From NCBI RefSeq assembly GCF_036588685.1, contig NC_086382.1:73753999-73817998 (forward strand): DNA of 64,000 nucleotides, given 5' to 3'. Shown one piece after another: positions 1 to 12,611 of this stretch. The translations under genes were made by a program, and so were the position numbers. Numbering within the stretch: position 1 is the stretch's first letter; every line of letters starts with the position of its first letter. Below the pieces are notes generated by a model. It saw only the letters and a program-made list of their open reading frames with translations, had not been told where the DNA came from and did no database searches. This stretch comes from Mytilus trossulus. Lineage: Eukaryota; Mollusca; Bivalvia; Mytilida; Mytilidae.

Positions 1-1950
1 ATTCTTTACAAAATTAATAAGCAAAAGCTCTTATTGTTTTTTTGTTAAAGTATTTACATTAAGGAAGATGAATTATTCATGTGCATCTTAAACACATCGA
101 TTACAATAGTACGATACATGTAAAACGTTATATGAATGCGGAAGATACCTGTCCAGTAGTTTTTGAAAACGCATTTAAAGGTACATTAATATTATGCAAG
201 TTTGGTGTACATCATATTCATCAGGGAGTAAAATAATTTTACTAGCCAATAAAACCAGGAAGATCAGTTGAAGTAATTCAATACAAAATTACATAATATA
301 CGTAGCAAGTTAATTGTAGATTTAAGTAAAGAATATAAGCCTTATATCTTACTATAAAACATTGTTTAACACTTAAAAAAAAACAAAAAAAAACAAATAA
401 CAATTTTTTTTAAGATTTCTTTCTTCAAGGGAGTAAATTGTTTAATGAATAAACTTTATTTACATTATCCTTCATGCTAGGCTCTTTAAACAGTAGCTCA
501 ACATAAACAATAGACAAAATAAAGTACAGTTGAAAGTAAAAAAAAACATTCATTGTTTCATGTACATGAAGACACAGCGTATTGGTATCTGTAATTTTGC
601 GTTCGCCAGGAAAACTTTATACATTTTACGTTAATACCTTTACATGCGTTTTGTGTCTCAAAATGGAAAAAGACGATGAAATTATATTCTAAATGCAAAA
701 ATGTCTTTATAAGTTATTCTGTTGTTTCAAACTCTTGATTAAAATCAAATGTGTATTCAGGTAAATTCGATTTCAGTGTGGATAACAAAAAAGATATGGT
801 TATAGCAGCTCATAATGACAAGTTGTATAAAATGTAGTCCATTTTTATAACTCCCTTATTTCTGCTGGGATTTATCTCCAATTGGATGATTGACAAACAA
901 GATCAGACATTGAGGAAAAATAAAAGCTATACACTATATTTTTTTTTCTCAAATTGAAGGTTGTACGGATGCCTATAATTGCTTTCATCCACTTAATTTA
1001 AGCGTTGGTGGATAGCTGGATAACATATACATTTTATTCAGTGAACATAAGGACATCCAAACTGTTGCCTACAAGTCAAGTGTGCGAACTTTTTCTAAAT
1101 GGCTAATTTTCGTTATCAAGCCTATACTTTTGTCTGAACAAAAGTCTTTAATTTGTAGAAATTTAGATGAAATTTACTATTTTTTAATTGTTGGCTTTCA
1201 GACAACAGTTTGCCAGCATTTTGTCCGTCTGCAGTTACCACAGCGTGACCAATCTCATCAAAGCCGTTGATCGCAATAAGAAAGTGCGGAGAGGAAAACA
1301 AAATTGGCAGAGAGAGTCAACAAATGCTAACATTGCTAAGTCATCAAAATAAACAATATATTATTGTAATTGTTAAACACATGCTTACCTCAGTATCCAC
1401 TCTTCTTTGGTGCTTGTTTAGAGAGTGTACAATCGGTAAACGTCGGCTTCAAAACATGACCTTTAATACGCTAAGCGAGGGAAATATTTGTTTGATGATT
1501 ATATGATATGAATGCGTAAAAAAAATAAAATCATGCACAGTTATAAGTAGTTGTTATATGCATAAACTGGTTCAAGAATTGGATTAACATTGTTTTCCAC
1601 CAGTCACTGATTTCAAATGACTTAAGAACGCATCAGTGTGCTCTGATGACGGTAACGATGACAGATTTTGGATGAATATGTGTTTAAAAGTTATTATTGA
1701 AAGTCTCTTTTGAATAAAACTATTTTGTATACTATTGACCTGCATTGTTGGCACACACAAATATGTTTTTTGTTGGCGCAAATGAAAGATTATTGTGGCT
1801 CAAAGAAAATTCCAATTGGCGCAAAAACATCCCGTATCCATCGTCGTCTGTTGCTTTATATTCCTATTCAAAGCAAAACTATCGGATTTACAACGTCAAA
1901 TTATAAAAACGATTGTAGTCCCCTAGTTTTATCACATTTAACACATTTTG
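1..1950. other. AT-rich intergenic DNA, no gene seen
   Basis: No open frame here has recognisable domains or convincing splice sites. The short open frames on both strands are low-complexity and change composition at random. There are A- and T-runs (for example around 370-410) and no clear terminal inverted repeats. The segment ends where a mussel-type dispersed repeat begins near 1955. Confidence 0.6.
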
Positions 1951-1952
1951 TC

Positions 1953-2110
1953 TGATGCTTGGTCCGTTTCTGTGTGTGTTGCGTTTCGGTGTGATGTCGT
2001 TGTTCTCCTCTTATATTTAATGCGTTTCCCTCGGTTTAAGTTACCCCGATTTAGTTTTTTGTCCATGGATTTTTGAACAGCGGTATACTACTGTTGCCTT
2101 TATTCATGAA
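1953..2110 (-). repeat. Dispersed repeat related to the SINE body at 45 kb (reverse copy)
   Basis: Read on the minus strand this matches the 45.06-45.38 kb repeat. It shares the segment about AAAGGCAACAGTAGTATACC, the GCTGTTCAAAA segment, the GAGGGAAACGCATTAAATAT segment and the end near CACACACAGAAACGGACCAA. The copy is truncated and carries no coding capacity. Confidence 0.6.
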
Positions 2111-2519
2111 GCAAGTTCTTGATTTTCATTTTGTACACAGGGCGAGGTTTAGATTATTGATTGTATATTATGTACAAGGAACAATATATGACTTGCACAT
2201 CATCACGTGGTAAAACATCTACTTTAGATAAATGATTTTCTCTTTATTATTATCATACAACTATTTTAGTTGTGGTCATTGTATTTTGGCATGATATATC
2301 AGGCGTTAGAAGCATTATTTTGGTTGTTTTTTTAATTGTAGCTGGAAATGATGTAAGGACGAATAAGAGCAACACCATAGGTCGATTTTGATATCAAAAG
2401 ACGGACTAGGATTTCTCTGTTGAATAAAGAAATACCTAAAAGTTACAAAGACAAAGTAACAACGAGCAACAACCCAAAACATGAGAAAAATGGCTGTAAA
2501 AGAAGTATTGCCAGTGTTA

Positions 2520-2625
2520 AAATACTATCCAAAGCGTCACTGATGAGTCTTACATGTATGTAGACGAAACGCGCGTCTAGCGTACAAAATTATAATCATG
2601 GTACCTTTGATAACTATTATTTGTT
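2520..2625 (+). repeat. Dispersed repeat with core GACGAAACGCGCGTC
   Basis: The copy holds CACTGATGAGTCTTACATG, then GACGAAACGCGCGTC, then the tail GGTACCTTTGATAACTATT. The same order of blocks recurs, in both orientations, near 12.6, 13.0, 13.35, 14.7, 15.06, 31.46 and 48.7 kb. The conserved core is an imperfect palindrome. No protein is encoded. Confidence 0.75.
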
Positions 2626-3441
2626 TTTCTCAAGTAACTATATTGATGAGTTACAATTATTGAATTGAAGGCGACTGTCAAACAAGTGAGAGATTACGCT
2701 AGCTATCAAACCAGGTTTAAGCCAACATTTTCTACATAAGAAAATGTCTTTACTAAGTCAGGAATATGACAGTTGTTATCAATTCGTTTGATGTGTTTGT
2801 CCAGTATTTTTTTTCTAAAGTTCTAGTATGTTTAAGGTCAAACACAACCAGTGTTAGAGTTTCTGACTCAGTCAAATGTGTCTAACCATCTTAGGTTTTA
2901 TAAGCATGAATGCATATAAGCAAAGTTCAAGCAAATAAAACAAACAACAACATTACATACAGACAGAAACAAAACCAAAACGTTTCCAAAAGGTTTTGAA
3001 CAATGAAACGATAGGAGTCTGTTAAAAAGTAAGAGTTTAGTTAGAGAACACGAACATAGATTTTGGATTATAAAACATAAGTGTTATTTACGCCTCTTTA
3101 CAGCGCTGTTAGTGGAATTTTAATAACCTGTATCAAGAATACGTAACCGTACACTACAGCTATCACAATTAGTTTGCTTTGTTATTATTCTTTTACGGGG
3201 TGTTGAATGTAGATCAAATTACTGTGCTATAACGTTTTGAATTTAATATGTACAATTGAAAAAAACACAGTATTAATTGTAATTCAATCTTACAAGATGA
3301 ACAATGCATGAATGGTGTCCTTTTGCATTTAGAAAAAAAAACTCAATGATAACACTGTCTACCTATAAAGCACAGGCTCTAAATACACACAAGGAAGCAA
3401 ATTGATATGTAACAGACACCAGTCTGCATACAAAACAGAGA

Positions 3442-3449
3442 TATAAATA
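3442..3449 (+). promoter_or_regulatory. TATA box of the Toll-like receptor gene
   Basis: TATAAATA lies 45 bases before the predicted start codon at 3494, so initiation near 3470-3475 would leave a leader of about 20 bases. The call rests on the motif and its spacing from the signal-peptide exon. No transcript evidence is available. Confidence 0.5.
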
Positions 3450-3493
3450 TCTGTTTACTGAAATAATCTCAAGCACTTGAAGAGGGAAGAACC

Positions 3494-6400
3494 ATGCACA
3501 TTATTAAAATCATATTCCTTTGGATCGTAACAGCCTTACAAGAATGTAAGTTATTTCATTTGTTTTTATTTATTACTATATTTCCAGTGGCTATTCAGTA
3601 GGACATTGATGACTGTTTAAGGTCAAGACAATACACATTTCCACTGATATATGCGATGTATTCAAAAGTTCACATAACACTCACACTTAAACTCTTCTCA
3701 TCATGCTTGGTGATCAAAATAACACAATTTGTCTATGATTGTTGATTATGCAATGTTTGGTGATTGTCTTCGCATTTTCAAGGTTAAATATATTTGTATT
3801 AATGTGGTTTTTATATGTGACTAACACACAGGAGCTAGCAGTTATTATTTTTACGATGTATACTCGTATAGATTAAATGGTTACCAGATTGAATGCTCTA
3901 TGTTCTACATTGATCCATATCAGGTTTTTTTTTATTTTTAAAGGGGCACTAGCTATGAGATATGTTAAACATTCCAATTACGAGTTTTGTTTTGTTCTAT
4001 TATCAATAAAAGACTTATAGTGAAATAATACTTTGCCTTAGCAGCCAGTATGGTTTATTTTTGTCAAATTAAGCTAAAACATTGATGATGATTTATTTAC
4101 TTGCGAGAAAATAATTTGAGCTTATTGAATTCGTATTCATGTCAACTTAAATGTTACCCCTTAGCTAGAGATGGTTAATTAATGCATTGGTCGTGTTAGG
4201 TTATTTATAGGGAAAGAATGTCAACATTGAAAAGTGAAACAAAGGTAAATCATATGATTGACTGATTTGATCCACAAAAAATCTTTGTTATACAGGTAAT
4301 AACGATGATTAAGACATATTTTTAATCTATAATATGAAATGAAACATCCCTAGAAAAATCCAATGGACGAGTTTGCTTCTATGTATATCTACATTGATGT
4401 TCATATCGCTTATATGAATCGGAGGTCAATTCTGTAGTTTATTAGAAGCTGTATCATTTGAATTACACACGAAACGAAGCTACGCATTATCGAGGCAATG
4501 CCCTTTAACTTGTTTGTTGTAGACATTTTATAACTTGAATGAATGTATTACCGGGTTAAAAATTCAAATATTATTATTTGAGTCAAATCGGTTAACAAAT
4601 ATTTGAAAGTAAATGCCGCTTAAATCAATACGAAAGAGGTGTTTCAAATTTTCTTTTTGGTTTATCTGAAGGATTTTGATAAACTTTTATTTGAATAAGG
4701 TTTGTATAGATCTTTGATTCAACTAGTCTTGACATCAAAAATTATATTAATACTTATATTTTTGCAGCTAAAGGTTATAGTAATGAAACGAAATGCAGCG
4801 TTCAAAGCACCAATGTTAATTGCTGCAATTTAGCCTTGACCACAATACCAAAGCACTTACCAGTAAACGCGACGAATCTGGACTTAAGTAGAAACAGCAT
4901 CAAAATAGTCAAAGGCTTTACCTTTCAGTCTTTGCGATATCTCACCGACCTTAATTTATTTAGAAATGGGATACAGGTAATCGAGAAAAATGCTTTCCAT
5001 GGATTACATCGTCTACGGAGTCTACATCTTAGTTCCAATTCTATAGAATTATTTCCCGACGGCATGTTTGACAGACTGAATGGTTTACAAGAGTTGTCAA
5101 TTGAATGCAATAAACTACAATACTTACAAGATAATGACATAACAAAAATATTAAACATGTTAAAGATCGTGTCACTGAGGAAATTTTCATTTGACATATA
5201 TCCAGATTTCAAATTTCCCAGTCAATTAGGGCCGTTAAGTAAGTTGACAGATTTGGGGATTTTCGCTAGGTCGGCTAAAGTACAATTCAATAAGGCAATG
5301 TTTTCTCATGTTAATTTACTGCAAATACTGTCTCTATCCATAGATGTTGTACCGTTCATATCGGATGATTTTTTCGAACATTTTCCTAAATTAGATTCAA
5401 TAACACTTTCGATAGGTATTGATTTACCTAAAAATCCGATAGACCAAGTATTCAAATCTTTTGGAGTTTTCCGAGGAAGAAACCTGACGAGCATTAATAT
5501 AAATACTGGGAGATTTGATAATGGGTTTATTTTAAATTACAAGAGAATGAGGTATTTATGGTCAATTTGTTTGAAACGACTGACATTGGATAATCTCTAC
5601 ATTAAAGACATACTCATTTATGCGATGCAAGTTTTTTCTATCAAAAGCACATGTCTTGAGTACCTGGAAATTTCTGAAAATACCATCTTCGATCGAGGAG
5701 GTTCTTTACTTTCAGTTATGAAAAACTTAAAAAATTTGAAAGTATTGAAACTTAAAAGAAATTCGCGTAGTTCGAGAAGTAAACGCTCACAACAACCAAG
5801 CTTATTTAGTTTCGTGCTTCCAAAATCTCTTGAAGAATTGTATATAGAGCATAACATGGCGGGTGATATGACCGATGTTGAATTTATAAACGGTATCAAT
5901 CTTCGTGTGCTAAGCCTGAAGGACAATGAAATGTGGTCATGCATTGGAACTTTTACAGGAATTATAAATGTTGAATATTTTGACATGTCTGGATGGAGAT
6001 GCGAAAAGCTGTCAATAAATTTGCTATATGGTTTTCCAAATTTAAAGACATTGAAAGCCAGTGGGTCACATCTAGGAAAAGGATTTGTAAACCTTACTGG
6101 AGGTGGGTCTTTTTTTAGTAAGAATCTGAGATTGCAAGATATTAATCTTTCGTTTAATAGAATAAACAGTATACCAGAAGGACTACTTCTGCGCCGGTTT
6201 GAGCAATTATCATCAGTAAACATGTCATATAACAATCTTACAATATTTCCTAAATTTCATGCAAGCATCAAAACATTGAAAATAATTGATTTGACCTTTA
6301 ACAGTATTACACACTTCAATAACGAAGACATTGAACACATTGAAAAGCTTGGAGAAGTTGATATACTCTTGAGAGGTAATCCCTTTCAATGTTCCTGTAA

Positions 6401-7178
6401 AACATTACAGTTTTTAAAATGGCTAAGTGAGACAAATCGAGTACAGGATATCTTAGATCTGACATGTGAAACTGAAAAGGCTTCCAAAAGGTTTATGTCT
6501 GAAGTTATTTCTAATCTAAAGACATTTGAGATGTCATGCCAAACTAAATTCTGGTTGCCGTTTGCCGTGTCTATAACCTCCATTATCATACTTGCTATGA
6601 TATTAACCGTCGTATTCTTTCGATATAAATATGCTGTTGAGTACTTTTTACTGAGATTCAAACTGAAAATGAAAAATTACAATGAATTGCAACAGGAATT
6701 TATTAATGATGCCTTTATATCATATAGTCACACAGATTTGTTATGGGTAAAACAGTTTTATGACAGGGTAAACAGTATGGGCTTCGAATTATGTCTGGAC
6801 GCCAAGGACTTTATTGCTGGTGAAAGTATAGCAGTAAATGTAATAAATGCAATCGATTCCAGCAGAAAGGTTATATTTATTATAACTCACGATTTCTTAA
6901 AGAGTAGTTGGGGGTCATATGAAATGGAAATGACCCGTATGCATGCTTTCCAGAAAGGAAGAGAAGATATGGTAATTGTTGTTGTGAAGGATAATATTAA
7001 GATAGCAGATATGCCGGATGTGATGAAGAATATGTGGTTTAAAATTACATGTATCAAATGGCCGAACGATGACAACTTGCCATACAATACGGAGGAAATA
7101 TTTTATGAAAAGATAAAAATGTCTCTCCAAAGGAGGGAGGATACTACTTTACTGTATTCTAGGAATTCAGTTGTATAG
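3494..7178 (+). CDS. Toll-like receptor, two coding exons
   Basis: Cell-surface or endosomal pattern receptor that should signal through TIR-domain adaptors. Exon 1 (3494-3545) encodes a signal peptide beginning MHIIKIIFLWIVTALQE. The intron (3546-4767) is GTAAG...TTTTTGCAG and joins in phase (T|CT = Ser), giving about 820 residues. Exon 2 opens with a Cys-containing LRR N-terminal cap (CSVQSTNVNCCN), then about 19 leucine-rich repeats, one LRR C-terminal cap (NPFQCSCKTLQFLKWL, near 6377), one membrane helix (about 611-635) and a TIR domain (about 663-800). TIR box 1 is DAFISYSH and box 3 is WFK. The BB loop reads LDAKDFIAGES, with Ala where most TLRs have Pro. A single C-terminal cap makes it the single-cysteine-cluster (vertebrate-like) type. 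An open frame starting at 4836 is only part of the gene. Confidence 0.93.
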
Positions 7179-7376
7179 AGCCTTTGTCATCATTTCATAA
7201 ATATAGAATATTAATAAGTATTATGTCTATAAGTTGGAATCAAGAGTACGCTTTTCCTCAAGGCTTTTGTTATGATAAAGCAAAGAAAAATTCAAGCAAT
7301 GCTACATTTCGCTATAAGTATTTTCCTTTAATAAAAATAAGGTTCAGAGGGCATGTTCAGAGTATTGATTGAAACA

Positions 7377-8382
7377 ATTGTTACGTTTAATGTAAGATGC
7401 TTTTGATTTCTTGATTGACAACATATTTGTTACGTTCGGAGGACGTGTTTTCAACAGACTGTCGGCATCCCAATGGGAACAAACTTGCCCCTCTACTTGC
7501 TGACTTGTTTCTTTATTATTATGAGACTGATTTCATGCAGGAACTTCTTAGGAAGAAAGATAAGAAGTTTGCAATATCCTTTAACTCTACTTTCCGCTAT
7601 ATAGATGACGTTCTTTCACTAAACAATTCAAAATTTGGTGACTATGTGGATCGCATCTATCCCATCGAATTGGAGATAAAGGATACTACAGATACAGTTA
7701 AGTCGGCTACATATCTTGACTTACATCTAGAAATTGACAATGAGGGTCGGTTGAAGACAAAACTTTACGACAAAAGAGATGATTTCAGCTTTCCAATTGT
7801 GAACTTTCAATTTCTAAGTAGCAACATTCCAGCAGCACCTGCATACGGGGTATATATCTCCCAATTGATACGATATTACCGTGCTTGCATTTCCTATCAT
7901 GATTTTCTTGATAGAGGGTTACTGCTCACAATGAAGCTATTAAACCAAGAGTTCCAAATGGTGAAGTTGAAATCACCCCTTCGTAAATTTTACGGACGCC
8001 ATCACGAGTTGGTTGACCGTTATGGAATAACCGTTTCACAAATGATATCGGATATGTTCCTAACGTCGTATTTGCAATCCCCTTCCCTTCCATGAATTTG
8101 ACCTACCGAATAAGACTATTTACCGGATTTGTAATCACATAAGCAACACGACGGGTGCCGCATGTGGAGCAGGATCTGCTTACCCTTCCGGAGCACCTGA
8201 GATCACCCCTAGTTTTTGGTGGGGTTCGTGTTGTTTATTCTTTAGTTTTCTATGTTGTGTCATGTGTACTTTTGTTTTTCTGTTTGTTTTTTTCATTTTT
8301 AGCCATGGCGTTGTCAGTTTGTTTTAGATTTATGAGTTTGACTGTCCCTTTGGTATCTTTCGTCCCTCTTTTTAACAAGTAG
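7377..8382 (+). pseudogene. Reverse-transcriptase element remnant (YIDD type, possibly Penelope-like)
   Basis: 5'-truncated retroelement directly downstream of the receptor gene. It carries the RT segment QTVGIPMGTN, then LAPLLADLFLYYYE, the active-site motif FRYIDDVLS, YLDLHLEI, LYDKRDDF, SNIPAAPAYGVYISQLIRY and FYGRHHELVDRYG, ending with a stop at 8093-8095. A one-base loss near 7485 shifts frame inside GTN/APLLAD, so the copy is dead. The 3' tail (8100-8382), ending near TTTGGTATCTTTCGTCCCTC, recurs at 23.3-23.58 kb. Motif order fits RTs common in bivalves and corals. The Penelope-like assignment is from memory and uncertain. Confidence 0.75.
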
Positions 8383-8699
8383 CAACATATGTATTTTTTG
8401 CAAAGAAGAACCAGAGGCGGTCGCAAGTCTTTGTCATGCCCTAAATCACAGGATTTTCAAAATGACAAATATTGAACTGCCTTTGAATATTAAAATTATT
8501 CTGTTTGAAAAACTTCGAAAAAAAGAAATTGCATTTTGATAAAATAATATTGTCTGCTTAAAAATACCATATCCACCGAACAAACTTACAAGAAGTGAGG
8601 AATACATTTGATTTAAAATCTTCTCTATAGAGTCATATAGCAAACACTGGAGCTCCTGTAATCCTATTATAAAATAAATAAAAAACACACCGGGTTTTG

Positions 8700-9670
8700 T
8701 TTACCATTTTTTATTTAAACTGCACAAATAGATATTCCAAAAAACGAATTAGATTTCATTGTTCTAAGCTAATTATTTATGTTCAACCTAATGTTGCACT
8801 TTTTTAAATTCAATTGTTGTTTTTTATTTAAACTTTCCTTAGTGTGAATATGCCATTCAGTATGCTTTTGTTCATAGATTTTGTGCTACATGTAGTCTAA
8901 TTGTAACAAAAAAAATTTATTAAAAAACTCAAAAATATCTTTAAGATAATCTGTTTATGCTTCTATATTTACTTTTAAACTCTTAATTTTTTTATTCTGT
9001 ATATTTATCTGGGTTTTTCCTAATGTCCAAAATAAAACAATATTTAAGTTAAGTGGTAGCTTATTTAGGACTTTTTTATTCATACTTCTATTAAATTATT
9101 TCTAAATGTCAAATATTTTTGGACAAATCAATATTAAATAATATATTTTAGTTTTGCATTGATTTTGTATTGACATTGATTTGTGTCTTAAACTCTGTGT
9201 ATGATTATGAATGGGGCTACTGTAATTTTTAATTTTTGTTTTGTACAATGACATCATAAACACTTTATTTCAGATCATATTTCATATAAAAACAATTAGA
9301 AGATATGGTATGACCGCAAATGAGGCAACTCTCCACAAGATTTTAACTAGAATATGCATACTTCTTTCTCACAACCACAATACCCGCACTGTAAACTGTA
9401 AAGTACTAGGGTATACACTAAAGACACGAGGTTACATTCTACTGCTTTAACATATCACGAAAAACAAACACTGCCTTAAATATAGATATAGTTTGATTGC
9501 AAATGAGACAACACTCACCAAGAGAAAAGATGACACATAATGTCTATTAAGATATCAAAACCACTTTTCCTATGATGTGATATTTGTGTTTTGTCGTTAA
9601 AACATTGTACATTTTTGTTAACGTATTTTAGATTTTTAAAATATTGATAATAATTGGACAATAAAGGCAT
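8700..9670. other. AT-rich intergenic DNA with short repeat fragments
   Basis: No gene is visible. A short fragment of the AGATATGGTATGA...GAGGCAACTCTCCACAAGA family lies at 9300-9345 and a weaker one near 9485-9535. The rest is T-rich and unremarkable. Confidence 0.5.
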
Positions 9671-9671
9671 A

Positions 9672-9795
9672 ACAACCGGGTGCGGGAATTTCTCGCTGCA
9701 TTGAAGACCTGTTATTGACCTTCTGTTTTTGTCTGCTTTCTGGTCGGATTGTTGTCTCTTTGATACATTCCACATTTCCATTCACATTTTTTATT
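9672..9795 (+). mobile_element. 3' terminal fragment of the RT element of 9825-10875, opposite orientation
   Basis: Reads GGGTGCGGGAATTTCTCGCT ... TTGTCTCTTTGATACATTCC ... CCATTTCCATTC, the 3' end of the retroelement that lies on the opposite strand from 9825. The two ends face each other across about 30 bases and form an imperfect foldback. Confidence 0.65.
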
Positions 9796-9824
9796 CAAAT
9801 CTCATTACATTTAATATCTATAAA

Positions 9825-10920
9825 ATTGAGAATGGAAATGGGCAATGTGTCAAAGAGACAACAACCCGACCGTAGAAAAAAACTACAGCAGAAGGTCACC
9901 AACAGGTCTTCAATGTAGCGAGAAATTCCCGCACCCGGAGCCGTCCTTCAGCTGGCCCCTAAACAAATATATACTACTTCAGTGATAATGAACGCCATAC
10001 TAATTTCCAAATTGTACACAAGAAACTGAAGTTTAAATAATACAAGACTAACAAACACCAGAGGCTCCTGACTTGGCACAGGCGCAAAAATAAAGCGGGG
10101 TTAAACATGTTTGTGAGATCTCAACCCTCCCCTTATACCTCTAGCCAATGTAGAAAAGTAAACGCATAACAATACGCACATTAAAATTCAGTTCAAGAGA
10201 AGTCAGAGTCTGATGTCAGAAGATGTAACCAAAGAAAATAAACAAAATGACAATAATACATAAATAACAACAGACTACTAGCAGTTTACTGACATGCCAG
10301 CTCCAGACTTCAATAAAACTGACTGAAAGATTACGATTTTATCATATGAACATCAGGCACAACCCTTCCCGTTAGGGATTTAGTATCATACCATCATAAC
10401 ATATATGAGAAGAACATAACCCGTGTCAAGCCAACAACTGGTTTTTGAATAAATGTGTTTGGTTCCGACGCAAAGACCCTATAAATGAATCAATATTAAC
10501 GCCAAAATATGCAATATTTAATGACCTGACAACAGTATTGTAGCTATATCCCGTCTTAATAAGTCTATTCAAAGGTTTTGTTAGTTTCTGAGGTGAATAC
10601 TGACATCTTTGTGCTTTATAAAGAATATTTCCATAAAAAAATGGATGTGAAATACCTGAACGTATAAGAAGTATGCATGTTGAGCTATATTTACGAATGA
10701 TGTCCTTATACCGATGATAAAATTTAGTAAATACATTGACTAGTTTGTGATATCGAAAACCCTGGTGTAATAATTTTTCAGTAAAACGTAAATTTCTCTC
10801 ATTAAAATCTAAAACATTGTAACATATACGAGCGAATCGTACAAGTTGAGATATATAAACATCAAGACTTTTCATAAAAGAATTAACGGCTGAAACTACA
10901 CCCAGGTATATAATTTGGTA
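9825..10920 (-). mobile_element. Retroelement: C-terminal RT coding part plus long 3' UTR
   Basis: On the minus strand the copy runs from RT coding sequence (10875-10426, starting DVYISQLVRFARI, then LLHQGFRYHKLV and FTKFYHRY) through about 600 bases of untranslated tail to a 3' end at ACATTGCCCATTTCCATTCT near 9835. The tail is repeated at 34.04-35.27 kb, 35.68-35.83 kb and 57.93-58.20 kb. The copy is 5'-truncated, with no catalytic RT core, and so cannot be autonomous. It belongs to the same broad RT family as 7377-8382 but is clearly a different lineage. It serves as an empty-site reference for two DNA elements inserted in the 34-kb copy. Confidence 0.72.
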
Positions 10921-12180
10921 TCAATATTATGTATTTCAACTACATTGAATGTCCATCGCTATCTATTAAATCATTAATCATTATTTTTTTCAGACTCCTT
11001 TAGCCGTCTATTTTTTGCCCAGAGGGGTTTATTACCAATCCTTAATTTGTTACTTATTCCACATGTAAGATGTGATAAAACCATACTTGTTCCCAACGGC
11101 TACTTAAGTTTGGATTTCTATTCAAGAATTTGAAAAGAAACTCTAGCTAAAAGAATTTGTTTTAACATGTGGAAACTTTACAGATCAGTTCATTAATTTT
11201 TATAAATATACGTATATGTATAAAAGAAAACCTGCTACGTCCTTGGGTGAATCCATTTCATAGTTTCTAATGAAGTTAAATCCCGATAAGCGCTTTAGAT
11301 GGATAAAATGTAGTAACATTAGTAATTGTTGTTCTCTTTATTTGAGTCAAGGAAGTAGAACTATCAAAACTTGTCAATTTATTTTAACGGCTCCTATTAC
11401 AATTAAGTCATACAATATCAATTTAATGCAATTTTAACCTAATGTGTATGCGGAAGATCTAAAAGAAGAGGGACGAAAGATACCAAAAGGAACGTAAAAT
11501 AAACCACTAAAAGCAAAGCAAAACATCAAAACGGAAAGTCCCTTATCAAACAAAGAGAAAATCCATTGAAAAGTGCAACAATAAACAGCAAGTGGGATAT
11601 ACATTTAACAGATGAGAAGGTCAAAATAAGACTTCACAATCGTAATAAAATATAAACCACATACTAGTTTGATACAAAATACCAAAATAAACTAACAAAG
11701 CTAGCATGTGGCAACATGAGGCCTTGTGAACGAAAAGGGTGACGGCGGTCACTGTTAATCTGTATTCCTTTTTTTTAAATTGCCAAGAACTTTTGTACTT
11801 TTCAAATAAATGTACTTCCGTTAGTATAATTTCCTTTTTATTTCACATGCCTGTTGTCAATTGAAACTACTCACCAGGTAAAAAAAGGCAACTAAAAAAT
11901 AGTAAAATACGCTTGACATGTCAGAAAGAAGTACAGACGCCACCATACCTTTGCATTTAATACGCGTTAACACATAATTATGTACAGTAAATAAAAATTG
12001 TTCCTGGCCTTGTGTTAATATTGTGAGTTAATGTGGTAATTTCTTCATTGCAGCAACATCTTATATTTTTGTTATGTTGTGTACTTTTTTTCCAGATGTA
12101 TGTGTATTATATCCCTTCATTGTGTTCTTGGGCTACGGTCATTTTGTGTGTTTTTCTTTTTTGCTTATGTGCTTTGTCTT
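10920..12180. other. Intergenic DNA, no gene seen
   Basis: No supported coding sequence. A stretch near 11467-11720 looks like the interior of a dispersed repeat (GAGGGACGAAAGATACCAAA is the reverse of the RT-element tail TTTGGTATCTTTCGTCCCTC), so an older minus-strand retroelement tail begins around 11467. The remainder is AT-rich. Confidence 0.4.
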
Positions 12181-12189
12181 GATCGCCTT

Positions 12190-12338
12190 CGGTTTTTATT
12201 CTGTAAACATATTAAGATTGTTGATAGCTGTCCCTTTATTTTGACAATTTTATCTATTTTCGTTCGGTTTTTATTCTGTAACCATATTAAGATTGTTGAT
12301 AGCTGTCCCTTTATTTTGACAATTTTATCTATTTTGTC
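12190..12338 (+). repeat. 75-bp tandem duplication
   Basis: Two nearly identical 75-bp units, each beginning CGGTTTTTATTCTGTAA and containing TTGATAGCTGTCCCTTTATT, lie head to tail. Units differ at very few positions, so the duplication is recent. An open frame over this stretch only reads through the repeat. Confidence 0.85.
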
Positions 12339-12611
12339 CGTTTATTTTGTTCAGACATTGTTGTCCATATTATGGAATCGTAGGCGACTGTCATATAAGT
12401 TAGAGTTAGCTTTAACACCAGGTTTTTCGAACTTTAACTATATAACGAAATGCCTGTACGTAGTTTATGATATAACAGTTGTTTTTCGTTTGTTTGAAGT
12501 ATATTTCTTTCTATAACTTAATATATATATAAAACTTTTTTTCTCATTTGGTAAGGGACTTTTACTTTTCAATGTTCATTGGAGTTCGGTATTTTGGTAA
12601 GGTTCAATTGA

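Noticed and set aside
5618-6235. 205-codon minus-strand frame inside the TLR gene
   Set aside because: Antisense shadow of the leucine-rich repeats; no domain or start context.
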